Below the pieces are notes generated by a model, which was not told the DNA's origin, made no database searches, and was given only the letters and a program-made list of their open reading frames with translations. From Branchiostoma floridae (lineage: Eukaryota; Chordata; Leptocardii; Amphioxiformes; Branchiostomatidae), in NCBI RefSeq assembly GCF_000003815.2, contig NC_049996.1, positions 458,942 to 522,941 of the forward strand: a stretch of 64,000 nucleotides of DNA, given 5' to 3'. How positions within the stretch are numbered: position 1 is the first letter of the stretch; each line of letters begins with the position of its first letter. The position numbers were made by a program, and so were the translations under genes. Below are positions 30,930 through 41,300 of this stretch, piece after piece.

Positions 30930-31033
30930 AAAATCTTCAGCATGTGACTGAAAACAAAGGAACAAAATGGCACCCAAGCTATCCCATCAGTCATTGCGGT
31001 AGTGGGTGGTATTAAAGATTTGAGTGATTTTTA
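30930..31033 (-). repeat. Right copy of the 104-bp inverted repeat within the spacer
   Basis: Reverse complement of 29044-29147 with minor differences. Contains aatcttcagcatgtgactga and ttaaagatttgagtgatttt. Confidence 0.85.
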
Positions 31034-31186
31034 TGTATGTGTATGTAAGTTTTAAATTTTAGAAATGATTCCGGCCATGCAATTCATCAAGCCTCTGTTA
31101 AATCCATCCCTGTGGAGAGACTAAAAATTAAAAAAATTGATGACATAGAGATCATTAATTAACCTAAGTAGTAAAATCCAAGACTG

Positions 31187-32042
31187 TATCGATGAATCCC
31201 ACGGCCGATCGCCAGTATTAGGGACAGAAGTGGCGTTGGATTCATCAGTAGATCGATGAATCCCACGGCCGATCGCGAGGATTAGGGACGGAAGTGGCGT
31301 TGGATTCATCAGTAGATCGATGAATCCCACGGCCGATCGCCAGTATTAGGGACGGAAGTGGCGTTGGATTCATCAGTAGATCGATGAATCCCACGGCCGA
31401 TCGCCAGTATTAGGGACGGAAGTGGCGTTGGATTCATCAGTAGATCGATGAATCCCACGGCCGATCGCCAGTATTAGGGACGGAAGTGGCGTTGGATTCA
31501 TCAGTAGATCGATGAATCTCACGGCCGATCGCCAGTATAAGGGACGGAATTGCGCGGAAGTGGCGTTGGATTCATCAGTAGATCGATGAATCCCACGGCC
31601 GATCGCCAGGATAAGGGGCGGAAGTGGCGTTGGATTCATCAGTAGATCGATGAATCCCACGGCCGATCGCCAGTATAAGGGGCGGAAGTGGCGTTGGATT
31701 CATCAGTAGATCGATGAATCCCACGGCCGATCGCCAGTATAAGGGGCGGAAGTGGCGTTGGATTCATCAGTAGATCGATGAATCCCACGGCCGATCGCCA
31801 GTATTAGGGACGGAAGTGGCGTTGGATTCATCAGTAGATCGATGAATCTCACGGCCGATCGCCAGTATAAGGGGCGGAAGTGGCGTTGGATTCATCAGTA
31901 GATCGATGAATCCCACGGCCGATCGCCAGTATAAGGGACGGAAGTGGCGTTGGATTCATCAGTAGATCGATGAATCCCACGGCCGATCGCCAGTATAAGG
32001 GACGGAAGTGGCGTTGGATTCATCAGTAGATCGATGAATCTC
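31187..32042 (-). repeat. 64-bp satellite array, right arm (inverted), about 14 monomers
   Basis: Same monomer as the left array in opposite orientation. The anchor gatcgatgaat recurs at 31251, 31315, 31379, 31443, 31507, 31581 and every 64 bases to 32029. The only length change is a 10-base insertion in the unit beginning at 31507 (around ggaattgcgcgga). Sequence variants are those of the left arm. Confidence 0.97.
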
Positions 32043-32160
32043 ACAGCACTATTGATGATTCCACAGCTGTGGAATTCATCATCTGATGAATATCACAGCT
32101 GTGGAATTCATCATCTAAGTGATGAATATCACAGCTGTGGAATTCATCAATCCACGGTCT
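32043..32160 (-). repeat. Outer-domain repeat, right arm, shortened
   Basis: Reverse-complement copies of the 60-bp unit (CACAGCTGTGGAATTCATCA motifs) between the 64-bp array and the element end. The right arm has fewer and less regular copies than the left arm. Confidence 0.85.
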
Positions 32161-32180
32161 TCAGATATAGCTCCTCAATA

Positions 32181-32404
32181 ATGGCAGAAGAGGGACGACC
32201 AGGTCTGGGAGCTGTTTCCACAGACTTCCGACCTTGTTTGAATTCAGGATGCCAGCGTTTTACAAGGTCATATGATGGGGCGTCATCACCATAAGTTTTT
32301 TTCATTTCATCAAAAGTCCCCTTTGGTGTGCGTCCTTTCAAATACAAAAACCGGATCACTGCGCGACACTCAACTTGCTCCATTTCACACCTGGTCCATT
32401 TCAC
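32181..32404 (-). pseudogene. Mariner transposase N-terminal fragment (helix-turn-helix region)
   Basis: From 32404 the minus strand encodes about 75 residues typical of mariner N-termini: CRAVIRFLYLKGRTPKG, a YGDDAPSYDLVKRW helix, EFKQGRKSVE and APRPGRPSS. This is the DNA-binding half only. At the target duplication 32173-32180 it runs into the foldback element and stops in a short false tail. The catalytic domain is missing. An inner Met (MEQVE) fits the family start better than the first Met. Confidence 0.88.
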
Positions 32405-32931
32405 ACCTGACTCAGTTCAAACACCAGTAAATCAGTAACCACAATTATTTCAGAGCTGTTTTTTGCAACATAACCCATAGAGATATGACTCATTACACAT
32501 GCAAAATTTCATCTAGATCAGACAACTGGAAGTGGGTCAGGGACATTACTTATTGAATGCCCCTCGTAGGTAGCTACATAGCATGTCTGTCTCCAGGATC
32601 TGTCCTTCTATCCTGAGACCGAAATTTGCTTGTTGGGATGGACAAAATTCCACCATATCTGTCCCAAAAATCTGAACTTCAGATAACATGTTACATGAAA
32701 TTGATCAAAATATGTTTTCATCAGCCTAAAATGGAAGATTTTACAAGGAAAATTAACAACATTGGCTCCCAAAAAATGGGAGGGGCGAAAAAAATTCAAG
32801 CTGGAAACAGCCCTGGTACATAAATAGGCAATCTTCTATCTCATTGACACCCTTCTTCATGTTTTTCTTCACTATTAGTGTTAGGAACTGCTGAGCACAG
32901 AAAGTATATGGATCAAAAGCGTCCTCTTTTA

Positions 32932-35900
32932 TCAGACAGTACTGCAGCTTGCTTCATCCTCACTATTCCTTCCTGTTGGTACATTTTGGTCCAAGTGTAG
33001 AACTTCTGAGCAGTCAAACTGTGCAGCGAATGATGCAACCATTGTGGGGATGGCGTCTTGGATTTTGATGTTATATCCAAGCTCCATGCTCAGCGAGGTC
33101 ACGCCCTTTCCCACAATTCCACAGGGCACGATGTGGCGGAACCAGGTCATGTCAGGGTTACAGTTCAGGGCAAAGCCGTGTGTGGTGATGAACCTGCTAC
33201 CATGGACTCCTGGAATAAAGTGGAAAAAATGTCTGGCTTAGAGAAATGGTAGAAAGGTAAAGGTAAAGATAAAGGTCCCATCAGGACTCTAGCCAGCATT
33301 GGTTTTCCGTCAATTGACGGAAATTCGCTTCATGTGACGGAAAAAATATAAAACCAATCTGTCAACCTTGACGGACAAATATCCTTGGTGGAAGCTTAGT
33401 AGGCGGCTTGGGGACGCCGTCCATGGTCAGAAAACCACACTCTATTTGTTTTTGTTATGATTGTTGATGATTAAACATTAGAGCACAAGTCTTTGTCGGT
33501 GAATTTACCAACATTGCGCATGTCAGTATCAGTCATTTTTGGTAGACTTTGGCAGAGTCAGTTGAATTTTGAGACGATCGTAAACTATGTTACTTGGTGA
33601 GAAAGATCAGTGGGTACTGAAATCATGTATAACTTACTAGTATTGTTTATGGTCAATTGACCAGAATATAGTGGCCACCTGTCTATAGTGGACATATTTT
33701 TTCTATTCTCTTGAGTGGCTGCTATAGACAGGTTTGACTGTACTAGACTCAGTTGTTGTGGTGATTAGGCACGTCCTAACCCAAAAACTAACTCACCATT
33801 GAACTGAAACATATGGACAGTTCCTCTCACCTACAGCACAGATTTTCCTGTCCCCAACCCACACCCCCGTGTCTGGTGACGTCTGTGCCTGGATACCGAA
33901 TGATTGACAGGTGCGGATCACGCTCTTCTCCAGCTGACAGATGTACCACTTCATCGACTTCCTGGGAAGACAAGATTTACACTGTGAAAAATAGTGAAAA
34001 AGATCTTGTACCAGTTTAGCTCAAATGAAATCAATGAACATTTACTAATAGGCTATTCTTCCACTGGTTGTGACTGAGAAGACAGATGCTATGTCTGTAT
34101 TACATGTATATACAGGTTCATTGTACCAGGGAAATTCAAGGACTTCTAAACTGACGATGCCAAATGGCTTTAAGCCTTATGGCCAAACGGTTTAGCGTCT
34201 GGGTTTGTGAGCTGGCAGCCCAGAATCCGTGCAGGTTAGAATCCTGGGAGTCAAGATATTTGTATATATTGTTATCTCCATCTCCATGAAAAATGGAGAT
34301 ATAGTTTTGGGTGTATCTGTGTGTGTGTCTGTCTGTGTGTCTGTGTGTCCGGATCTTTGTAGTGAGCATAACTCAAGAACCCCTTTATGGATTACGATGA
34401 TATTTGGTTTGTGGGTAGGTGTTGGGAAGACAGGGGTCAAGGTCAATTTTGGGCCCCCTGGTATGTGACCTTGGTACTGCAGCAGTAATTCATTTTTTGG
34501 ATATTTTGAACTGAATGTGCTATGGTCTTGATTTTTGGATGGCAGATAGCTTGTAACATAAGAGATATGAGGTGTATATTTGGTCCCCCTAGCAGGTTGC
34601 TCTAGAACTGCAGGGGCATTTTAGTCAAAATCTTCTAAGGAGGATAACTGAAGAAGGGAACGACAAATTTATAAGATATTTGGTATGTAAGCAGATTAGA
34701 CAGAGATGCACATGATGAAGTGCAAATTATGCAAACTGACACTTAATTTGCATATTTAATGAGGAAAATCTGTATTTGCAGTGTTTCCTTTATAGAACTA
34801 AAATACACGTAATATGTGTAGTTTGTGGTAGGTGGAACATTATCAGATACCAATTATGCAAATAAGTCCTTAATTTGCATAATTAAAACGAAATTGCCAT
34901 AATTCATCGATGTGAATGAGAGGACAATCAACATAGTGACCTGCGTAGGTCATTTACAGGTGTACAAAACTAAGCACAGATTATGCAAATGTGGAAGACA
35001 TTTACATAATCAGATTATTTCATGGAGATATGAGGTCTCCGAACTCTTATTTCTGTCTGTTTATACTCCCTTCTTCTCATATTAAACCCCAAGACTTTTG
35101 AGGCGGGTCACTTAAAACCGCTGGACTACACACACTTAGTTGCCAGATAACCATTCTTTTTTTCTATATTTCATAAAACATAAATATTGACAAGCAGAGA
35201 CTTTCCCCACCTGAAATGTGCCAGGTTTATTACTGGATAAACCACCAGTTGCCCTGGGCCATGGTATGTTATCAGTCCCCCTCTGTTAGTTCTGCAACGC
35301 AAATATCATACAAATTTAGCTTAATTAACACACTATAACATTAACATCTATTATCATAATACCGGTACGTTTACGACGATTTCTCTAGCCATACTGATTT
35401 GACAAATTGTCAACGCATCATTTTCTCCAGTTACATGTTGCTGTTATAGGTTACCCTTGCCACTTCTTCTGTGTAACTTTTCTGCCACTCTTGTCCTGCT
35501 GAAAGCGTAATATTGTAATTGTAACACGCCGCGGAATTACACGGCGAACGGGCGCGTGGTTGGGAGGGGGTACAAAATACCGGTAGGAAGAAACACGGCA
35601 CAATTAACTGCCGCTATGTACATTTATACATCCTCTGATGTTCCTTCCTTTTCTGTCAATAAATGCATAAAACATAAACCTGCATGAGCATACAAAATGT
35701 CATGAGAAAACGGACGTATACAGTCAAGAATTTTCATTTAACTTCTGTCCGTCACAACCGCTATGACGTAACACTTCACTGCTAGCGTAGATATAAAAAT
35801 GGCGGGAAAATGGCTGCGTACGTTCAATTTTGCCCATTCAGTCGTAGATCCGGGCTATTATGCAACGGTTCTTCACACTTTTACATGAGTTGTAGGTCAC

Positions 35901-36753
35901 CAACAGAAATTCAAGATTGTTGTTGAATCATGTTCGTCTTGTGCCGTGAGCATGTGTAATTATGATCTATATAAATTTGGCAATGAATGTGACAGTGTGT
36001 TCGTCCCACGACGAGCTGCCTACCCCGAAATTAAAAAAAAAGTATACTGAAAACTTTTGGCCTTGTTGTCTTCGAATGCATTGTTATCGATGCTTTGTAA
36101 ATGGTGTATTGGACACCTAGATGTCTGAAGTGTGCACAGCTCAGAAATAACTATTGTTGCATGTGTAGATCTCTTTAAGTTCCAGTATTTTTAATCTACC
36201 GGTATAAGTCTTACTACCGGTATTATGCCAATGCATGTTACATTATTGAATGTGAGTGATCGAATGACCGATTGCTGACATCACATATAGCAAGGGTGTT
36301 ACACATCCTTGCATGTACTTAAACAATTTTCCTTTTACATGATAAAAGAAAAATGTACGGGAAAGAGTGATGAAAGTTTGGATGAGATTTAATAGGTTGA
36401 AACAAAGTTCACAAATGTTACACCACAACAAGAGTAGTGACAGCTCACGCGCGCCGCCTAGCGGTTTATCTGAGAACCTACCTACCTAACTATTACCTAA
36501 CATCCTAACCTTACCTATGAAACTCGGCGCCTAATTTCTTGAGTCTGTCCTCCTCAGAGTCCGAATACTGCCCTGTCCTGTGCCCTGTGGTATAAACCGG
36601 GTGATGTTCACACAGAAGTAACGTGTCTTTCGCTGGTTCCGATGTTTTGCCGGCCAGTCCGTCCAAATGTTGCCGCTGAAGTTGTTCCTGCGCCCGCAAA
36701 CCCTCAGAGTACGAAATTCTCCCCAAATTCCTCACGTAAAGAACCCGATTCAT
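32932..36753 (-). CDS. LIPT2: Octanoyl-[acyl-carrier-protein]:protein N-octanoyltransferase, mitochondrial (four exons)
   Basis: Transfers octanoate from mitochondrial acyl carrier protein to lipoyl-domain proteins (GCSH first), the entry step of lipoate synthesis before LIAS. Minus-strand exons: 36753-36515, 35291-35211, 33961-33831 and 33209-32932. Phases 2, 2 and 1 join cleanly to 242 residues (human about 231). Exon 1 gives [19 protein letters not shown] and HPVYTTGHR. Exon 2 gives the conserved [18 protein letters not shown]. Exon 3 gives [14 protein letters not shown], whose Lys is the expected catalytic lysine of the LipB fold. Exon 4 gives THGFALNCN, then [15 protein letters not shown] with the conserved Cys, and GVTSLSMEL. 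The N-terminus is short and only weakly targeting-like, as in LipB-type proteins. Introns 1 and 2 carry repeats, and intron 3 holds the 33285-33480 repeat. A mariner/foldback insertion ends 365 bases past the stop. Confidence 0.96.
33285..33480 (-). repeat. Dispersed repeat in LIPT2 intron 3, inverted partner of 25800-26125
   Basis: Shares tctagccagc, ttttccgtca, ccaatctgtcaaccttgacg, ggcggcttggggacgccgtc and tgttatgattgttg with the copy at 25800-26125, read in reverse complement. The paired TTCCGTCA and TGACGGAA strings make small internal hairpins. Confidence 0.65.
34150..35060 (+). repeat. Composite tRNA-headed repeat in LIPT2 intron 2
   Basis: A tRNA-like head at 34172-34250 has an A-box-like TGGCCAAACGG and a B-box-like GGTTAGAATCC. 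It is followed by a ctccatgaaaaatgg tract, a (gt)n stretch, gagcataactcaagaac, caaggtcaattttgggcccc and gctatggtcttg. The non-tRNA body recurs in SAT gene 2 intron 4, split there by a hAT-type MITE, so this is a dispersed family. The rest to 35060 is rich in ttatgcaaat and taatttgcat strings. Confidence 0.6.
35764..35815 (+). promoter_or_regulatory. Promoter-like cluster within LIPT2 intron 1
   Basis: TGACGTAA at 35764-35771, a TATAAAA string at 35792, then two YY1-like AAAATGGC sites, the second continuing AAAATGGCTGCG, all on the plus strand. The direction would suit an antisense or upstream SAT transcript. Suggestive only. Confidence 0.2.
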
Positions 36754-37780
36754 GACTCAAGATAAGTTTCTGATATTCTAAACCACAGCTTTCGCTCAAA
36801 AATATCTACAATGTTCATAAAATCGACTTTTTTGATGATCAAAACAGCAGACGACCTATTTTTCTACCGGGGGCAGCCATCTTGAATTACAAAGCGTAAA
36901 GGGAAGGAATGAGCTAAAGGGGTAGTTCAATAACAAACATAATGATGAATCATATTCAAAGAAATCTAAAGGTTCAAGGGAGCCTTCATTACATCAAAAT
37001 ATGTCAATAAAAGTATGTGTATGGAAAACATTAGTAATTATTTTGTCTATTTGTTCCATACTGTTGAAAATTTGGATCCAACAGTCTCTAATGGATTGTC
37101 CCTTTATTTGGGTTAAAGGTCATAATTTAGAAGTGGCGGGAACCATTTCTCACAGGGTTTTAGAGTAGGGTAGAGTTCATTCGCCCAGGTAGGAATTCTG
37201 GTTTCCATTTTGGGCCGCTTTTTAAGAAAAATTTCCTGTCATTTCTGGTCTGTGTGTGTTGTAGTTGTGTCTGTAGTTATGTATAACTCGGATGTCTTTC
37301 CTTGAATAATATTTACGGTTCTAAAATCTGGGCTTGTTTGCACAAAGGTATGTCATCTTCTGGCGTAACATTAACAGATCATGGGATAGTTTGGCCCATT
37401 TTTCTCGGGGCTAGACCCAGTGCTCAACCTATGAATGTACAATCATAGCAAAAGACATGACACCATAAAAGATGATAAATTATTAGATTTCAAATGATTA
37501 TGTTATGCAATGAAATTGATAAAGTGGCTAACGTTACGAAAAATGATGTACGAAAATCAAGCTTTTTGTGTAAGTTTAGAAAGGGGTGTATTGGGGCCTT
37601 GATAAACTTAACTATGGCATCCAAGTTGATATTTGATTGTTCGTCATATTCTATTTACCTCTATTAACTTGATTTTAATACATTGCAGACGTTAAGATCA
37701 TAATCAATTCTATTGCTTGTGGCAGTATTTTTTCAGTACAACTTTCATCGAATAATGTATTCATTCCTATGTCGACCTTA
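36754..37780. other. Intergenic region between LIPT2 and SAT gene 1, with LIPT2 promoter
   Basis: At 36873-36884 the minus strand reads CAAGATGGCTGC, a strong YY1-type site about 120 bases upstream of the LIPT2 ATG, and is the likely core of its promoter. LIPT2 and SAT gene 1 diverge from here. The remainder to 37780 is AT-rich with no recognised gene. Confidence 0.5.
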
Positions 37781-38302
37781 GGCCACAGCAAGTAAATTTT
37801 ATGGATGACATCCTATGCAGAGTGCAAAAATAATGAGATAGCGCGAAAAAAAACAAGATGGGTAAAAAAAAACAAGATGGCTAAATTTTCAAAATAGACA
37901 CCATAAACATTGTATAACAAGATTTGAAGTGACAAAATGTGGCATAATTATCACAACTAACTAGGCATTCATTCCTGTATCAAAGAAGTTGAAATAGTGT
38001 AGTAAAAGTGACACTAGTGTGGTACACTGGCATCACTTGCCATTAGCTGGCAACTACAGTGACTGTCATGGCTTCCATATTGGCGGTACTTTCACAACTG
38101 TCCAACAAGCACCTATAGTCATGGCTACCTCCCTAGTGTCACTTCTACAAGTATGATTATTAGGCTACAACACAACATGTTTGCCTATTTTGGTCTATCT
38201 GACCATCCCTGAAGAGGAAAAAAATTCTTGTTTTTTTTTCTGAAATCAGGCAAAAATTAATGCGCACGCTGATGTCATCCATAAAATTTACTTGCTGTGG
38301 CC
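37781..38302. mobile_element. PIF/Harbinger-type MITE abutting the SAT gene 1 start
   Basis: Inverted termini GGCCACAGCAAGTAAATTTT continue to atggatgacatc at both ends (37781 onward, and ending at 38302). They are flanked by TTA on both sides (37778-37780 and 38303-38305), the 3-base target typical of PIF/Harbinger. Length is 522 bases with no transposase. Internal direct and inverted strings (gtgacactagtg, tagtgtcact) occur. The right end is 13 bases from the SAT ATG. Confidence 0.8.
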
Positions 38303-38315
38303 TTACACAGTAAAC

Positions 38316-41300
38316 ATGACATCAGAGAACGTTGTTATACGTGCGGCCCGTCCAGAGGACTGTGGAGAAATCCTCCGCATGATAAAGGTAGGGGAACATC
38401 GTTGAATCATGTCTTTGAAAATGAAACAGCTTCTTGTATTACAAAATGTTATCATTCCATTACTACACTCAGCACAAAAAGTTTGGAATATCAACTTCGG
38501 TTGATCATATTTCTGTTGTTTCTGCATCAATTTCAATATATTATATACCTATAGAAAGCTTGCATGATTTTCTTTCCAATGGTACCAAACTCATTATCAG
38601 TGTTAACTCATGGAACATACACTAGGCCTGCTAACGTGAGTGGGTCACGAAAAAAAAGTGCCCAAATTCCCCCGTTTTTGTTGAAAACTTTATCGTCCGG
38701 TTGTTATGGCCGCGGGTGACAATGATTCAATCAATCCGTTTTTCACCTAACGTTTGGTATACAGAACATCCAAGTGTCTTTTTAGCATATCTGAGTAGAG
38801 TATCTTAAGAGTGTAAATTCATGGAACGAGCACCAGGCCTGCTTACGTACAGGGGGTTCTAAAGATAAAGTGCCAAAATTACCCTACTAAAGTCAATCAC
38901 TCCATTCTGCTCATTTTCTTCTGTCGGTATTGACTTGTGAATGAAGGCAAGTTGAATAAACAGGACATGTCAATCAAAGCTACTGTTACTCTTTATTCAA
39001 GCAAAAAATCCGAACCATGGCAAGAGGTGGTCAATCGAGTGCTAGCCATAAGCCATAGGAAGGCTATTCCACCCTAAGACTGTACTCCAGCATTCAATGG
39101 TCCTTGCTCTGTGTGGACTGGTGTTGTAATCTTGCATTGACATTTAGTCCAATATTGAAAGGGTAGAATATTGCTACTGGATGGAGGATGGTGTCCCTAT
39201 ATCTCACCACATTGGAGTTGCCTGGAATGATGACGAGTCTTGTTTTTCCTATGGCGGTTATACCGCCCCACACCATGACGCTGCCTCCACCACCAAATGC
39301 CGAAAGTTACTCTTGACTTGTCAGCGTGCGGTTCTCCATGCCGCATCCGCGCTTTGATTCTGCCATCCAACTATCGAAAGGGCACATATACTCTACTCAA
39401 CCTTTATGTTCCGTATACCAAGTGTGAAGTGAAAAGAGGATTGATTGAAGCAGTGACACATGCGCCAATATCAACAGGACGATACAGTGTTGAACAGAAG
39501 TAGGGGAATTTGGGCACTTTTTTTCGTGACCCTGGTAAGCAGGCCTTGTGCTCGTTTTCTGTGTATAAAACCATGATAAGTTTGATACCATAGGAAAGAA
39601 AATCACACAAGCTTTCTATTGATATATAATATATTGAAATTGATCCATAGATAACGGAAATATGATATACCAAAGTTGATATTCCAAACTTTTTGTGCCG
39701 AGTGTAGTATACACCTTTCTCACGCGGCGGCCATGATAGATCTAAAACGAGTTCAATGAGGCAAACAAAAGACTATCCATCATAATTAGCAGTTCAACGA
39801 ATGATAGCCCATCAATTAGGAAAGCGACCAATAAGAGATTTGGCTGCATGTCCGTCAAATATTTGCATTACTAATGTTTTTATTTTGCATCTCTTAGGGG
39901 ACTATGGGGTCAGACTATGATACTCTAAATTGCTACATCTTTCGGTGCATAACACTAGTTATTATATTTATTATTTGATCTTATATTGTGAAAATTTGTG
40001 TGGTTTGTGGGAAATCTAAATGGCAGCTGATTTTAGAAATAAGTTTTGTCTGTTTGCCTCATTGACCTCGTCTTCGATCTATCATGGCCGCCGCGTGAGA
40101 AAGGTGTATATAATGCTGGTTCACCTTTATTCGCAGGGTAGCCCATATCCGTTGTATTTAAAAATAAATCATTTAGAGATTTCAAGTTGACTGACTGTGG
40201 TTCGAATTGCAATATTTCGAATACATCACAATTTGAAACCACTGCCCATCGACTTGATATCCCTAGATACTAAAATGTTGAATGCAACGGATATAGGTTA
40301 CCCCACAAATAAAGGTGAACCAGCGTTAGTTTTACTTAAACAGAAATCACTCAAGCAGAAAACAGTACGTCAATACAAAATGTAGTAGTCTTATCATTAG
40401 TGTCTCTTTAAACAATATCATATAGATAATTGTTATTCTAGTAAGTAAAATGACTGATAGTATTCTTTAACTGCAGGAGTTAGCAGTGTATGAACAGATG
40501 GCTGAAAAAGCTACCCTGACTGAAGAATGTAAGTACAGAATTTGTTAAAGCACATTTTGCAATCCCGTTGATTCTTTTCTTTCTTTCTGTGCACATGCCA
40601 ATATTACATTTGTATAAAAATCGATGTTTCTAGAGATTATCATCAATATGATTAAATCAACATGGTCAAAAGTAAAGTAGAAAGCATATCAAGACATGAT
40701 CAATTTACTGATAGTTTAAGAAGAAGACAATACAAGAAGATACTGTAAAGGCATTTAAGTTCACGGGGATTTAATTTCGCGGTAGCGGGAAATAGGACTT
40801 TTCGCGGTGGTTTTAATTTCGCGGTAGCACCATGCACTGTAGTATCTTAATGCCCTGGAAAAATGTTCGCGGTGGTTTTAAATTCGCGGTGAAATGGCCG
40901 CCGCGAAAACCGCGAATCTGAATCCAACGCGAACATTTATGCATTTACAGTAATACAAGAAGACAATCACTAGACATTGTTAACTTCATTTTTACATTGA
41001 GTTATCTATTGTTTCAGCATTGCGAGAAGATGCATTTGGAGACCATCCATACTACAGAGCGCTTGTAGCAGAGACGAGCTCAGGTTTAACAGAGGAGACC
41101 AGGCTGATTGGCTATGCCATGTACTACTTCTGCTACTGCCCATGGTTAGGGAGGGGCATTTATCTTGAGGACTTCTATGTGGAGCCTGCTTACAGAGGTA
41201 TTGTCTTAGACAATTCAGCATTGGACATACAGTCAAAGCTGGCCAAGGAGACTAATGGCTCGTTCTCATTTAAATGTCGAAATGCTGTCGCCTGACTTTA

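Larger units (their letters stand above)
28153..31186. other. Spacer of the foldback element, with N gap
   Basis: Next to the left array the satellite persists as degenerate monomers (28153-28216 and 28932-29030, still 64 bases apart in the second case). One degenerate monomer in the left-arm orientation lies at about 31068-31106. A 104-bp inverted repeat pair occupies 29044-29147 and 30930-31033. A partial copy of the TACTGTAAATGC MITE starts at 29319, and a 43-bp direct repeat occurs at 30183 and 30310. No convincing coding exon is visible. The 427-base gap could hide sequence. Confidence 0.6.
26727..32172. mobile_element. Foldback (FB/TU-like) element with satellite-built inverted arms
   Basis: The element interrupts the mariner remnant. 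CCTCAATA occurs directly outside both ends (26719-26726 and 32173-32180), a 7-8 bp target duplication. Both ends read inward through related termini (caggTATATCcGAAGACC on the left, agcTATATCtGAAGACC on the reverse complement of the right) and then GTGGATTGATGAATTCCAC. Each arm then has the same order: copies of a 60-bp unit, a short aatagtgctgtg junction, then many copies of a 64-bp unit. The left arm is about 26727-28152 and the right arm about 31187-32172, in inverted orientation. The 3-kb middle (28153-31186) has degenerate monomers, a second inverted repeat pair and an N gap. Long inverted arms made of tandem subrepeats with an 8-9 bp target duplication define FB elements of Drosophila and TU elements of sea urchin. 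Membership of that class is inferred. No transposase was seen. Confidence 0.72.
26535..32566 (-). mobile_element. Internally deleted mariner element, split by a foldback insertion
   Basis: The ends at 26535 and 32566 are perfect 34-bp inverted repeats starting CGAGGGGCATTCAATAAGTA, and each is flanked by TA (26533-26534 and 32567-32568), the Tc1/mariner target site. Mariner-like coding remnants lie inside each end on the minus strand: the N-terminal DNA-binding part (32404 to about 32181) and the last roughly 35 residues (26726-26608). Removing the insertion 26727-32172 leaves about 0.58 kb with no catalytic DDE/D core. The mariner was therefore already a short non-autonomous derivative when it was hit. 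It sits 365 bases downstream of the LIPT2 stop codon. Confidence 0.85.

Noticed and set aside
26937-32042. Hammerhead ribozyme in the 64-bp monomer, suggested by CTGATGA
   Set aside because: The required GAAA core and pairing stems at the right distances are absent on both strands, so only one of the core motifs is present.
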